From assembly GCA_029939995.1 (NCBI GenBank), contig JAOZRW010000011.1, positions 1-50,998 on the forward strand: DNA of 50,998 nucleotides, given 5' to 3'. This DNA comes from Acidimicrobiia bacterium. GTDB taxonomy: Bacteria; Actinomycetota; Acidimicrobiia; Spongiisociales; UBA5794. The notes under the pieces are model-generated. The model had not been told where the DNA came from. It searched no databases and worked only from the letters and a program-made list of their open reading frames with translations. The translations under genes were made by a program, and so were the position numbers. Positions 24,159 through 31,983 of this stretch are shown here, piece by piece; positions within the stretch are counted from its first letter, which is position 1; the number at the start of each line of letters is the position of its first letter.

Positions 24159-25952
24159 CTACGGCGCCGCCGTGGTCGTCGTCGTACCCGCCGTGGTCGT
24201 CGTCGTACCGGCGGTAGTCGTCGTCGTACCGGCCGTCGTCGTCGTCGTACCGGCCGTCGTCGTCGTGACCGCTTGCGTGGTGGTCGTCGTCGCGTGCGTC
24301 GTGGTGGTCGTCGGCGGATCCTTGGGCTTCGGCTCCTTGTAGTGCCACGTCCACGACTGGGTCGTCACGGTGCCGTCCGGGTGCGTCATCACCCGCGTCA
24401 CGGTGTCACCCGATCGCTCCGCCGTGCAGGTGCGTCCGCCGTTGTTCCCGTAGAACGTCACGGTGATCGACCCCCCGGTGTGCGACGTGTCGATGAACAC
24501 GGGGGCCGCCGAGTCGTTGCGGAACTTCACGTCCGGCCACGGGAACCCGAGCGTCGCCTCGCGCACGTACGGGTAGCGGCTGAAGTAGAGGCTGTGCGGC
24601 TTGTGCTCTATGTCTTCGTAACAGCCGAAGAAGATGGCGTTGTAGAACGTCGTGGCGAACTGGCTCGTCCCCCCGCCGATGTTGATGGGACTGTCGCAGC
24701 ACTGGACCTCGCCGTTGATGATCGCCCCGGCCCGTACGTACCCTTTCGCCGTCGTACGCTTCCCGGCGGTGTCGTTGATCGAGAAGATCTCCCCCGGCAT
24801 CACGATCGATCCGTCGATCGTATCCGCCAGGAGTTGGATGTTGGTGACCCTGCTCTGACAGCACGGGTGGTATGTCGTGAACGTCGACACCTCCTCGAAC
24901 GGGCCCATCGCCTCGGCCATCTCGGTGGTGAGTTCGGGCTGTTCCCCGGGCTTCATCGGGAGCCGCGCCGCGCCGGTCTCGAGCGCGGCCTTCTCCACCA
25001 CTGCAGGAACGGCGTCGACATCGACGACCCATCCGGACTTCGACTCGTTGATCGTGACCTGCTGCGTGTCCTTGTCGAACTCGAACGAGGCGTCGACGGG
25101 CAGGACCTCGAAGCGACTCGCGTCCGCCAGAGCGAGATCGAGAAGCGTGTCCTCGTCCAGTTCGACCACGATCTCGGGTGGGGAGTGAACGACGATCTCG
25201 CTACGCAGGGCGGATGTCAGCTCGGCCGTCGTGAACGTCATCCGCTGGTCCATCCCCTCGAGCCACAGCGTCACCGGATCGCCGATGTACGCGTTGGCGA
25301 GAGCGACCGCCTCGTCGATGTCGTCGTCGGTCAACGTCGGGGAGAGATCCGTCAGCGGCAAGGCCGCGGGGAGGCGTTCGAACGTAGCGAGCGACCGTGC
25401 GATGACCGCGTACGCGGAAGGACGATCGATGAGCGCGCCCGGCCGCGGATACTCGGGAACGGCCGCGCCGCTCTCGATGAGCACGGCGCCCTCGTAGGCG
25501 GGGTGGTCGACCACCGAACGATCCCACTCGACGAGCACCGTCTCGATCATCTCTTCGTCGACGCTCGTGGGGATGGGGATGGCGACCGGGGTCTGCCACG
25601 ATCGGAGCCATCCGCCGAGATCCGACCAGAACCCTCCACTTCTCCGCTGCGAGAGCGCGTCGGCGACAACGGCGTCCTCGTCGATGGACAGGCCGGCCGC
25701 GGCGGGGTCGAGCACGACGTCCTCCCCGTCGACGATGAACGATGCCGGGGCGGCGACGAGCCGTACTTCGTACGCGGCGATCTTCGCAACGGCGTCGGGG
25801 GTCGACAACCCGGAGAGATCGACACCCTCCGCTGTGACGTTGTGACCGACGCGGTCCGGATGGAGGATCTCTTCGTACACGAACAGCCCTCCGACCGCCA
25901 GCAGGATCACGAGCGGTATCGCGATCGCAGTCGAGATGAGGATTCGGCGCAA
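24159..25952 (-). CDS. VanW-family cell-envelope protein with Thr-rich tail
   Basis: Exported or membrane-anchored protein of 597 residues. An N-terminal hydrophobic helix (about 4-26) is followed by repeated peptidoglycan-binding-type domains (residues about 35-340), then a VanW domain with FSINDTAGKRTTAKGY, INIGGGTSQFATTFYNA and YFSRYPYVREAT. A short beta domain follows, and the tail is almost only Thr with Ala/Gly, encoded by 21-bp repeats. A role at peptidoglycan is inferred from the family. The start is TTG at 25952; no better in-frame start was found. TACACT lies about 30 bases upstream. Confidence 0.87.
   Translation of the reverse strand: MRRILISTAIAIPLVILLAVGGLFVYEEILHPDRVGHNVTAEGVDLSGLSTPDAVAKIAAYEVRLVAAPASFIVDGEDVVLDPAAAGLSIDEDAVVADALSQRRSGGFWSDLGGWLRSWQTPVAIPIPTSVDEEMIETVLVEWDRSVVDHPAYEGAVLIESGAAVPEYPRPGALIDRPSAYAVIARSLATFERLPAALPLTDLSPTLTDDDIDEAVALANAYIGDPVTLWLEGMDQRMTFTTAELTSALRSEIVVHSPPEIVVELDEDTLLDLALADASRFEVLPVDASFEFDKDTQQVTINESKSGWVVDVDAVPAVVEKAALETGAARLPMKPGEQPELTTEMAEAMGPFEEVSTFTTYHPCCQSRVTNIQLLADTIDGSIVMPGEIFSINDTAGKRTTAKGYVRAGAIINGEVQCCDSPINIGGGTSQFATTFYNAIFFGCYEDIEHKPHSLYFSRYPYVREATLGFPWPDVKFRNDSAAPVFIDTSHTGGSITVTFYGNNGGRTCTAERSGDTVTRVMTHPDGTVTTQSWTWHYKEPKPKDPPTTTTTHATTTTTQAVTTTTAGTTTTTAGTTTTTAGTTTTTAGTTTTTAAP
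24172..24255 (-). repeat. Four 21-bp tandem repeats encoding the Thr-rich tail
   Basis: Four consecutive 21-base units (24172, 24193, 24214, 24235) differ at a few positions and encode the seven-residue unit TTTTTAG in the VanW protein. The length of this tail is likely to vary between strains by slippage. Confidence 0.85.
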
Positions 25953-26039
25953 GGGGGCCCCCGTGTGGTCCTGAGTGCGCTCAAGTGTATGGCAGAACCC
26001 CGGTTGTGCAACGACCCGCGCGATCCGCCGGATGAGCCG

Positions 26040-26810
26040 CTACTCGAACACCTTCGGAATCTCCAATGCGCTCCAGTCGGGCGACACATACCCCTCGGCC
26101 GGTTGACGCTCCGGCAGTTCGAGCGGAGGCGGCGTCAGGTCCTCGTACGGAATCTCGCCGAGGAGAAAGCTGATGACGTTCAACCGACCCGACTTCTTGT
26201 CCTCGAGATCCGCCAGGTGCCAGGGAGCCCACTCGGTGCTCGTATGCTCGAATGTCGCATCGCGCGCCTTCGAGTAGTCGACCCACCGGGACCGCGCCGT
26301 CAGATCCATGGGGCTCAGCTTCCAACGCTTCTTCGGATCCGTGTTCCTCGCCTGGAAACGGCGCTCCTGTTCCTCGTCGCTGGTGTGGAGCCAGAACTTG
26401 ATCAGGATGATCCCGTCGTCGACGAGCGTCTGCTCGAACCCAGGGCAGAGCCGGAGGAACTGCTCGTACTCCTCATCGGTGCAGAACCCCATCACCCGTT
26501 CGACGTTCAGCCGGTTGTACCAGGAACGGTCGAAGAGGACCATCTCTCCGGCGGCGGGGAGGTGCGGCACGTACCGCTGGAGGTACCACTCCGACTTCTC
26601 GCGGTCGGTCGGCACGGGGAGCGCAACGGTTCTGACGACGCGAGGGTTCAGTCTGCGTGTGATCGCCTTGATCGTCCCGCCCTTCCCGGCGGCGTCGCGA
26701 CCCTCGAAGATCACGACGATCCGGAGGCCCCGGTCCTTGATCCAGGCCTGGAGCTTGGCGAGTTCGACCTCGGCCTCTGCGAGGCGTTTCTCGTATTTCT
26801 TGCGCTTCAT
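26040..26810 (-). CDS. ppk2: Polyphosphate kinase 2
   Basis: Transfers phosphate between polyphosphate and nucleotides. The 256-residue protein is a single-domain PPK2. Walker A is GRDAAGKGGT (37-46), Walker B VLFDRSWYNR with Asp94-Arg95, and the lid region carries the basic stretch after FQARNTDPKKRWK. It is close in layout to class I enzymes, but class (AMP, ADP or both) is not certain from sequence. The ATG at 26810 has TACAGT seven bases upstream and no Shine-Dalgarno, as in other leaderless-looking genes. It follows WhiB on the same strand, 43 bases away. Confidence 0.91.
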   Translation of the reverse strand: MKRKKYEKRLAEAEVELAKLQAWIKDRGLRIVVIFEGRDAAGKGGTIKAITRRLNPRVVRTVALPVPTDREKSEWYLQRYVPHLPAAGEMVLFDRSWYNRLNVERVMGFCTDEEYEQFLRLCPGFEQTLVDDGIILIKFWLHTSDEEQERRFQARNTDPKKRWKLSPMDLTARSRWVDYSKARDATFEHTSTEWAPWHLADLEDKKSGRLNVISFLLGEIPYEDLTPPPLELPERQPAEGYVSPDWSALEIPKVFE

Positions 26811-26853
26811 TGGCCGGACTGTAGCGGACGATCGGGATCCCTCTCGAGCGATC

Positions 26854-27138
26854 TCAGGATGCCCGGCGTCGGGCGCGATCGCGCATTCGCCTCCGCAGCC
26901 GCCGGCGTTCCCCGGCGTCCATTCCGCCCCACACGCCTTCGGACTGGGCGGTTTCGAGCGCGAAGGACAGGCATTCCTCGCGTACCGGGCACGCAGCGCA
27001 CACGAGTTTCGCCGCTCTGGATGCCCCCGGCGTCTCGACGGCGGGGAAGAACATCTCGGCCGGATACGCAACGCAGGCGGCTTGTTCGTGCCACGGCTCG
27101 GCTGCGTCGAGGTACAGATCTGCCGATACAGACATCAT
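26854..27138 (-). CDS. WhiB-family iron-sulfur transcriptional regulator
   Basis: Actinobacterial redox-sensing regulator of 94 residues. Four cysteines ligate a [4Fe-4S] cluster: Cys22, Cys47, Cys50 and Cys56 (C...CxxCxxxxxC). The GVWGG turn (about 68-72) and a basic C-terminal tail (RRRLRRRMRDRARRR) are the sigma-factor and DNA contacts of the family. Two adjacent ATGs (27138, 27135) are possible starts. It lies between the CBS-BON gene and ppk2 on the same strand. Which WhiB subclass it belongs to cannot be fixed here. Confidence 0.93.
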   Translation of the reverse strand: MMSVSADLYLDAAEPWHEQAACVAYPAEMFFPAVETPGASRAAKLVCAACPVREECLSFALETAQSEGVWGGMDAGERRRLRRRMRDRARRRAS

Positions 27139-27218
27139 CCGGGTTCACCACCTTGCGTTCGTGACACAACAACGCATGAGATGGCTCGATTGTTCCCGCG
27201 TTCCGGGCGGGCGCGTGG

Positions 27219-27875
27219 CTACGGGGTCGACCCGGCAGCGATGTCGTCGAACGACCACGACAGATCGCTGTCGCATCGCACGACGCCTTCGATCCGGCAG
27301 ACGAGCTCTTCGAGGAGCCGGGCGTCGCTGCGGTTCGGTACCTCGCCGGAGAGCTTCACGACACCGTCGCTGACGTGAACCGACACGTCGGACGAATCCA
27401 GCATGAGGATCTTGTGAACCACGCCGCGCTGCACGGCGTCCGCGATCACGTCGTCATCACGAGCGAAGGCCACCAGAACGTCCCCCCGGCTGATGATCCC
27501 CTCGAGACGTCCGTCGGGGTCGATCACCGGCAGTCGTTTCACGTTGTGCCGGGTCATCAGCCGTGCGGCTTCGGAGATCGACGTGTTGCGATCGACGCTG
27601 ATCGGCTCGCGGGTCATCGCGGCCCCCACCGTCGAAGGAACCAGGGTCTTCCTCTCGCCGAACACGGTCTCGAAGAGCCGGCGCCTCCCCGTCGATCGCC
27701 CGGCTTCGGCTTCGATGAAATCGGCTTCGGTGATGATGCCGACGAGGCGCCCGTCTTCGTCGACGACCGGGAGACCGGACACGCCGGATTCGATCATCGC
27801 TCGGGCCGCCTGCTTCAGCGACCAGTCCGGTTGGGCGGTTTCGACGTCCGCCGTCATCACATCGACGACTCTCAT
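27219..27875 (-). CDS. CBS-pair and BON domain protein
   Basis: Cytoplasmic protein of 218 residues with two CBS motifs (about 1-60 and 78-135), the module that senses adenine nucleotides, followed by a BON domain (about 143-210: VSVHVSDGVVKLSGEVPNRSDARLLEELV). It lies 42 bases downstream of the DevR-like regulator on the same strand, with AGGGAG before its ATG, so the two are probably co-transcribed. Mycobacterial DosR regulons include CBS-only proteins such as Rv2626c, so the linkage has precedent in function, but the exact role is unknown. Confidence 0.88.
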   Translation of the reverse strand: MRVVDVMTADVETAQPDWSLKQAARAMIESGVSGLPVVDEDGRLVGIITEADFIEAEAGRSTGRRRLFETVFGERKTLVPSTVGAAMTREPISVDRNTSISEAARLMTRHNVKRLPVIDPDGRLEGIISRGDVLVAFARDDDVIADAVQRGVVHKILMLDSSDVSVHVSDGVVKLSGEVPNRSDARLLEELVCRIEGVVRCDSDLSWSFDDIAAGSTP

Positions 27876-27917
27876 GGCTGCTCCCTACTTACTCGGCGAC
27901 GGGGTTCGACGGCCCGA

Positions 27918-28613
27918 TCACTCGGTCCATTCCTCCGGCGGATACTGATGTTCGTGTCGCGTCGCGACCCGTGCAGCGTAGGCCGCCGCCTCGCTGCGTC
28001 TCGACATCTCCATCTTGGCGAGAAGGTTCGACACGTAGTTCTTCACCGTCTTCTCCGCGAGGAACATCTCGTCGGCGATCTGCCGATTCGTCTTCCCGTC
28101 TGCGATCAGATCGAGGATGCGTCGCTCCTGAGGAGAGAGACGCCGGATGAGGGGGTCGTCGACGGTGTGCCCGCGGAGCCGATCGAACAGCGGCTCGGCC
28201 ATGGCGGGATCGAGCAGCGTCTCACCGGCACCGACTCTCCGGATGCTGTCGACAAGGGCCTCCGCATCGATCCGCTTCAAGACGTACCCGGCCGCTCCGG
28301 CCATGATCGCCGACATCAGTGCTTCTTCGTCCGCGAACGACGTGAGGACGAGGACACCGACGTCCGGCCATCGATCCACGATCTCTCTACAGGCTTCCAC
28401 ACCCGAGCCGTCGGGGAGTCGCACGTCCATGACGACCACGTCCGGTGCGTCGTAACCGACTCGCCGGACACCCTCTTTGGCGGTGCCGGCTTCGCCGACG
28501 ACGGTGAGGTCGTCGTACGAGTCGATGAGCGCGCGGAGGCCGCGTCTCACGACCTCATGGTCGTCGACGAGCACGACTCGGAGGGGTCCTTCGGGTTTCT
28601 TCTTTCGTGGCAC
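27918..28613 (-). CDS. NarL/FixJ-type response regulator (DevR/DosR-like)
   Basis: Two-component regulator of 231 residues: receiver domain (about 11-130) and LuxR-type helix-turn-helix (about 157-215, with LSPQERRILDLIADGKTNRQIA and EKTVKNYVSNLLAKM). The phosphoacceptor is Asp63 in VVMDVRLPDG, the acidic pocket Asp17-Asp18, and the conserved Lys is Lys113 in YVLKR. The DNA-recognition helix closely resembles that of DevR. It is divergent from a DevS-like kinase. The start is GTG at 28613 with TAGGTT six bases upstream and no Shine-Dalgarno. Confidence 0.92.
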   Translation of the reverse strand: MPRKKKPEGPLRVVLVDDHEVVRRGLRALIDSYDDLTVVGEAGTAKEGVRRVGYDAPDVVVMDVRLPDGSGVEACREIVDRWPDVGVLVLTSFADEEALMSAIMAGAAGYVLKRIDAEALVDSIRRVGAGETLLDPAMAEPLFDRLRGHTVDDPLIRRLSPQERRILDLIADGKTNRQIADEMFLAEKTVKNYVSNLLAKMEMSRRSEAAAYAARVATRHEHQYPPEEWTE

Positions 28614-28619
28614 GACCGC

Positions 28620-28680
28620 AACCTACCTCATTTCGGGTCACGGGGAGGGCCGAATGGCCCCGTTCAGAACCGAGTAGCCT
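28620..28680. promoter_or_regulatory. Divergent promoters of regulator and kinase with central palindrome
   Basis: TAGGTT on the minus strand (28620-28625) and TAGCCT on the plus strand (28675-28680) each end six bases before a GTG start. Near the middle is GGGCC-GAAT-GGCCC (28647-28660), a five-base inverted repeat with a four-base spacer and the same geometry as the DosR-like box at 4844. Autoregulation is a plausible inference. Confidence 0.45.
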
Positions 28681-28686
28681 TCACCC

Positions 28687-29802
28687 GTGGTGTTCAACCA
28701 GTTTACGCCGGCGCGGTTGCGCGATCTCGTCGAGGGCGCTGCGGCCGTGGCGGGGCAGACGGATCTTCAGGCGATCCTCGCGACGACCGTCGAGATCGCA
28801 CGGGACCTCACCGGCGCCCCCCACGGCGCGCTCGGTGTGGTCGGCGCCCACGGCGGTCTGGTCGATTTCGTCCATGCCGGTCTCGATCCCGAGGAAGCGG
28901 AGACGATCGGCGCTCCTCCGCACGGCCGCGGCCTGCTCGGCCTCATCTCGAAGGAGGGTCATACGATCCGGGTCGACCGGATCTCCGATCACCCTGATTC
29001 GAGCGGCATGCCGCCGAACCATCCGCACATGGAGTCGTTCCTCGGTGTGCCGGTTCGCGCCGGCCCGACCCTGTTCGGCAACCTCTACCTCACCGACAAG
29101 GAAGGCGGCTTCACCGAAGAAGACGAGGCGCTGGTCGAAGCGCTCGCCATGATCGCCGGAACGGCCATCCGGACGGTGCGGCTCCAGCAGCGGTTGCAGA
29201 GCCTCGCCGTCGCCGAGGATCGGGAGCGCATCGCACGGGATCTGCACGACGCGATCATCCAGGATCTGTTCGCCGTCGGTCTCTCCCTCCAGGGCCAGGC
29301 GCTGAAGGTCGCCGACCCGGAGGTCCGGAAGGCGCTCGAGCAGGACGTCGAGAGTCTCGATCGAACGATCACCGCGCTGCGGGGCTTCATCTTCAATCTG
29401 GGTGCCCCGCCGGACGAACGGCGGACCCTTCGATCGGAGCTTCGCGAGCTCGTGACTCGTCTCGCCGGCCCGCACGATGCCGAAGTTCGCGTCGCGTACA
29501 CCGGGTCGCTCGATTCCATCCCCCAGCACGTCATCGACGACGCTACCCAGCTCGTCCGCGAGTCCCTGAGCAATTCGCTCCGTCACTCGAACGCCGACCG
29601 GATCACCATCGAGATCCACGCCGGGGACGATCGTCTGGCCCTCCTCATCTCCGACAACGGGATCGGGTTCGATCCTTCGGCCGTGGCATGGGGGCTCGGG
29701 CTCACGAACCTGCGCGAGCGCGCGACGCGGGCGGGGGGCCAGATCTCGATCGATTCGACGACCGGATCCGGGACGACCGTGCGCGCAACGCTGCCGCTCT
29801 GA
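28687..29802 (+). CDS. GAF-domain sensor histidine kinase (DevS/DosT-like)
   Basis: Sensor kinase of 371 residues without membrane helices. One GAF domain (about 20-165) is followed by a HisKA_3 dimerisation domain with phospho-acceptor His187 (ERIARDLHDAIIQDLF) and an HATPase domain (N box ESLSNSLRHSNA, G boxes DNGIGFD and GLGLTNLRERA). The GAF end (FLGVPVRAGPTLFGNLYLTDK) is strikingly like the heme-binding GAF of mycobacterial DevS/DosT, but those kinases have two GAF domains. His112 or His114 in NHPHM could be heme ligands. Starts with GTG and a TAGCCT six bases upstream. Confidence 0.9.
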   Translation: MVFNQFTPARLRDLVEGAAAVAGQTDLQAILATTVEIARDLTGAPHGALGVVGAHGGLVDFVHAGLDPEEAETIGAPPHGRGLLGLISKEGHTIRVDRISDHPDSSGMPPNHPHMESFLGVPVRAGPTLFGNLYLTDKEGGFTEEDEALVEALAMIAGTAIRTVRLQQRLQSLAVAEDRERIARDLHDAIIQDLFAVGLSLQGQALKVADPEVRKALEQDVESLDRTITALRGFIFNLGAPPDERRTLRSELRELVTRLAGPHDAEVRVAYTGSLDSIPQHVIDDATQLVRESLSNSLRHSNADRITIEIHAGDDRLALLISDNGIGFDPSAVAWGLGLTNLRERATRAGGQISIDSTTGSGTTVRATLPL

Positions 29803-29886
29803 TCTCCTTTCCCCGACTCGTTTACCGGCAAGCGCAGATACCTACTAGATTTCGGGTCTCAGCGCGTTTCGATCGTCGGGGGACCC

Positions 29887-30432
29887 ATGGACTTGAAGGT
29901 TTCGGCAGCAGGTGAAGAGGTCATCGTTCCGGAGGGAACGACGGCCGTGATCGGCGCGGATCCGTCCGCGACGATTCGCTTGGCGCGTCCGGGCATCTCC
30001 CGCCGGCACGCCGTCGTGAAGTACACGGACTCGCATTGGGTCGTGCAGGATGCTTCGAGCCGGAACGGGACGTTCCACAACGGGACCCGCGTCCAGACCG
30101 TTGATCTCAAGGGCCCGACGACGATCCGTCTCGGTCACCCCACCGAGGGCGCCGAGGTCGTTCTGGTCCCGTCCAACGCGGCAGGAACGGTCGCTCCCAC
30201 GACCCGGCCGGCCGATCCGGTGACACCGCCGGCGGCCGCGAGGACCCGCGTCACACCGACGACTTCCGCCGCCGCTCCCGGCAGCGTCGATCCCCGCCTC
30301 GACGAGCTCGTCGCGTCGCTGAACGACACCGTCAAGTCGATCAAGGGCCTCACGTGGTCGGTGTGGGCGATGATCGCCGTCACGGCCGTGCTGGCGCTCC
30401 TGACCCTCTTCGTCGGCATCATCGGCAACTAG
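29887..30432 (+). CDS. FHA-domain protein with C-terminal membrane helix
   Basis: Protein of 181 residues. The N-terminal FHA domain (about 1-95) carries the phosphothreonine-binding residues: GISRRH (Arg39-His41 region) and SSRNGTFHNG (Asn60). A Pro/Thr/Ala-rich linker (95-135) leads to a short helix and one transmembrane segment (about 157-179) at the C-terminus, so the FHA domain faces the cytoplasm on a tail anchor. It probably docks a Ser/Thr-kinase-phosphorylated partner; none is encoded here. It lies 84 bases after the kinase gene. Confidence 0.87.
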   Translation: MDLKVSAAGEEVIVPEGTTAVIGADPSATIRLARPGISRRHAVVKYTDSHWVVQDASSRNGTFHNGTRVQTVDLKGPTTIRLGHPTEGAEVVLVPSNAAGTVAPTTRPADPVTPPAAARTRVTPTTSAAAPGSVDPRLDELVASLNDTVKSIKGLTWSVWAMIAVTAVLALLTLFVGIIGN

Positions 30433-30434
30433 CC

Positions 30435-30490
30435 CCCGCCACGAACCCAGGGTTCTCTGCGCCCTATATGACGTCTTCAGCCCGCGGTTC
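30435..30490 (+). repeat. 56-bp intergenic repeat, copy C (solo)
   Basis: Begins CCCGCCACGAACCCAGGG and ends AGCCCGCGGTTC. It differs from copy A at about five positions, mostly transitions. It lies between the convergent FHA and PAC2 genes, starting three bases after the FHA stop, far from copies A and B. Confidence 0.85.
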
Positions 30491-30516
30491 GGTCGTCCGG
30501 TGCCGATTCGCCGCCG

Positions 30517-31389
30517 TCAGTCCCCGTCCGACGCCGAACGCAGGAACTTCTCGATCTCCGCTCCGATCTCGTCGGGAGAGGGGATGTCGTCGAACGAGAT
30601 CATCGGCCTCGGTTCCTTCTCGTCTTCCGCGTCGTGGATCCGCTCCAGGCGTTCGACGTACTCGCGAGCATCCTGTCTCTCTGCGAGGTCACGGCTGATC
30701 TCTTCGATCTGCTCGGAGGACTTGTCGGCCAGGTCGCCGACCGGGAGCGACACGCCGATCTGGGCGCCGGCGCGCTCGATCAAGCTCAACACCCCTGCGT
30801 GGAACGGGCTCTGGAGGTAGTGAGGGACCTGCACCCAGTACCCGATCGCCGGAATACCGGCGTCGGCAACCCCCTGACGGAACACGCTCACGGCGGCACC
30901 GGGGACCACGAGATCGTCCGGCAGCACGTCGTCGCCGTCGAGGAGGATCGACGGATCCGACGTGGTGCACACGATCCGGATCGGTCTCGTATGCGGAACC
31001 GGCGCCGGGACCGCTCCGAGCGTCACGAACTTCGTCACACCGTATCGCTCGGCCAGGTCGACGAGATCCCTGGTCAGTTCCATCCAGCGGAAATCGGGTT
31101 CGTTGCCGACGACCACGAGGATGTCCCGGCCTTCGACGCGCCGGTGAACGACCTCGAGCCTGGGCCACACGACCTTGCTCAACTCTCCGTCGGTGAAGTG
31201 CAGTGTGGGACGTGACGATCGGTAGTCGAACAGCGCATCCGGGTCGAACCGCGCGATCACCTCGCCACCTTCGGCGATGGTCTCGGCTGCGCCCGTCCCG
31301 ACGGATGCGGCGTCGACCCAACCGGAGAGCGCGAGCAGCATCACCGGATCGGTGAGTTCGACGTCGGTTGCGAACGAAAGTGTGCTCAT
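30517..31389 (-). CDS. PAC2-family (proteasome assembly chaperone-like) protein
   Basis: Cytoplasmic protein of 290 residues of the PAC2 family, named for a eukaryotic 20S proteasome assembly chaperone and common in actinobacteria and archaea. Family blocks are LALSGWVDAASVGT near the N-terminus, FDYRSSRPTLHFTDGE, VVVGNEPDFRW, and a late PHYLQSPFHAGVLSLIER. The C-terminal third is a charged coiled-coil-like region. It lies 46 bases downstream of the Bpa gene on the same strand. A role with the bacterial proteasome is suggested by the neighbour, not by residue evidence. Both TAGGGT eight bases upstream and GAGGGAG precede the ATG. Confidence 0.86.
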   Translation of the reverse strand: MSTLSFATDVELTDPVMLLALSGWVDAASVGTGAAETIAEGGEVIARFDPDALFDYRSSRPTLHFTDGELSKVVWPRLEVVHRRVEGRDILVVVGNEPDFRWMELTRDLVDLAERYGVTKFVTLGAVPAPVPHTRPIRIVCTTSDPSILLDGDDVLPDDLVVPGAAVSVFRQGVADAGIPAIGYWVQVPHYLQSPFHAGVLSLIERAGAQIGVSLPVGDLADKSSEQIEEISRDLAERQDAREYVERLERIHDAEDEKEPRPMISFDDIPSPDEIGAEIEKFLRSASDGD

Positions 31390-31435
31390 CTCCCTCGACC
31401 CTACTCAGTTCGGGGCGATCGCATCGCCGGAAGCC

Positions 31436-31930
31436 CTACAGGTAGAGCCCCGAATGGCCCTCTTCCTTCGAAGGCTCGAGGGCACGGCGGCGACGCATCT
31501 GCTCCAGCTGAGCCTGTGTGGACATCTGCTGCGACCACAGAGTCGCCTGGATCCCGTGGAAGAGCCCTTCGAGCCATCCGATCAACTGCGCCTGAGCGAC
31601 ACGCAACTCCGCTTCGGTGGGCGTCTCGGCCTCGAGGGGTACGAAGATCGAATCGAACTCCTCCTTCAGGTCGTCCGACAACACGTCGCGCAATTCGTTG
31701 ATCGACTGTCCGTACACGGCGAGGAGGCGTTTCCTGCCGGGCTCATCGAGATCCGCTGCGCGTACCTCGTCGAGCATCGCCCGCGTCATCGCAGCGATCC
31801 GGATCAGCTTCGAAGGCTCCGTGACGTAGCTGCCTTCCTCTTCCCCGGCCTCCGCTTCGCCTTCGACGACGTGACCTTCGATCGGCTCCGGTTTGTCTTC
31901 GTCGTGGTTGGGTTCCGTGGTCTTGCTCAT
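31436..31930 (-). CDS. bpa: Bacterial proteasome activator Bpa/PafE
   Basis: ATP-independent ring activator that opens the 20S proteasome gate. The 164-residue protein matches the family: a disordered acidic N-terminus (1-35), then helices with KLIRIAAMTRAMLDEVRAA, ELRVAQAQLIGWLEGLFHGIQ and a linker to the C-terminal gate-opening tetrapeptide, here GLYL (GQYL in the mycobacterial protein). The penultimate Tyr that docks into the proteasome pocket is kept. The ATG at 31930 has TACCAT six bases upstream. It is divergent from the acylase gene and probably co-transcribed with the PAC2-family gene. No prcBA or mpa gene is in view. Confidence 0.93.
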   Translation of the reverse strand: MSKTTEPNHDEDKPEPIEGHVVEGEAEAGEEEGSYVTEPSKLIRIAAMTRAMLDEVRAADLDEPGRKRLLAVYGQSINELRDVLSDDLKEEFDSIFVPLEAETPTEAELRVAQAQLIGWLEGLFHGIQATLWSQQMSTQAQLEQMRRRRALEPSKEEGHSGLYL

Positions 31931-31936
31931 GCCCCA

Positions 31937-31975
31937 ATGGTACGACGCCGGAGCATTCGTTGAGACGAGTACGAT
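31937..31975. promoter_or_regulatory. Divergent leaderless-type promoters of bpa and the acylase gene
   Basis: TACCAT on the minus strand (31937-31942) is six bases from the bpa start. TACGAT on the plus strand (31970-31975) is eight bases from the acylase ATG. Neither start has a Shine-Dalgarno sequence. Confidence 0.42.
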
Positions 31976-31983
31976 CCACACCC

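Noticed and set aside
24172-24255. Tandem 21-bp units as a CRISPR array
   Set aside because: Units are contiguous without spacers and encode a Thr-rich protein tail.
26434-26446. Another GAACCCAGGG match
   Set aside because: It lies inside the PPK2 coding sequence and only ten bases agree; taken as chance.
24273-27164. Open frame of about 960 codons on the plus strand
   Set aside because: It crosses the VanW, PPK2 and WhiB genes on the other strand and is Arg/Val/Asp-rich antisense; no family features.
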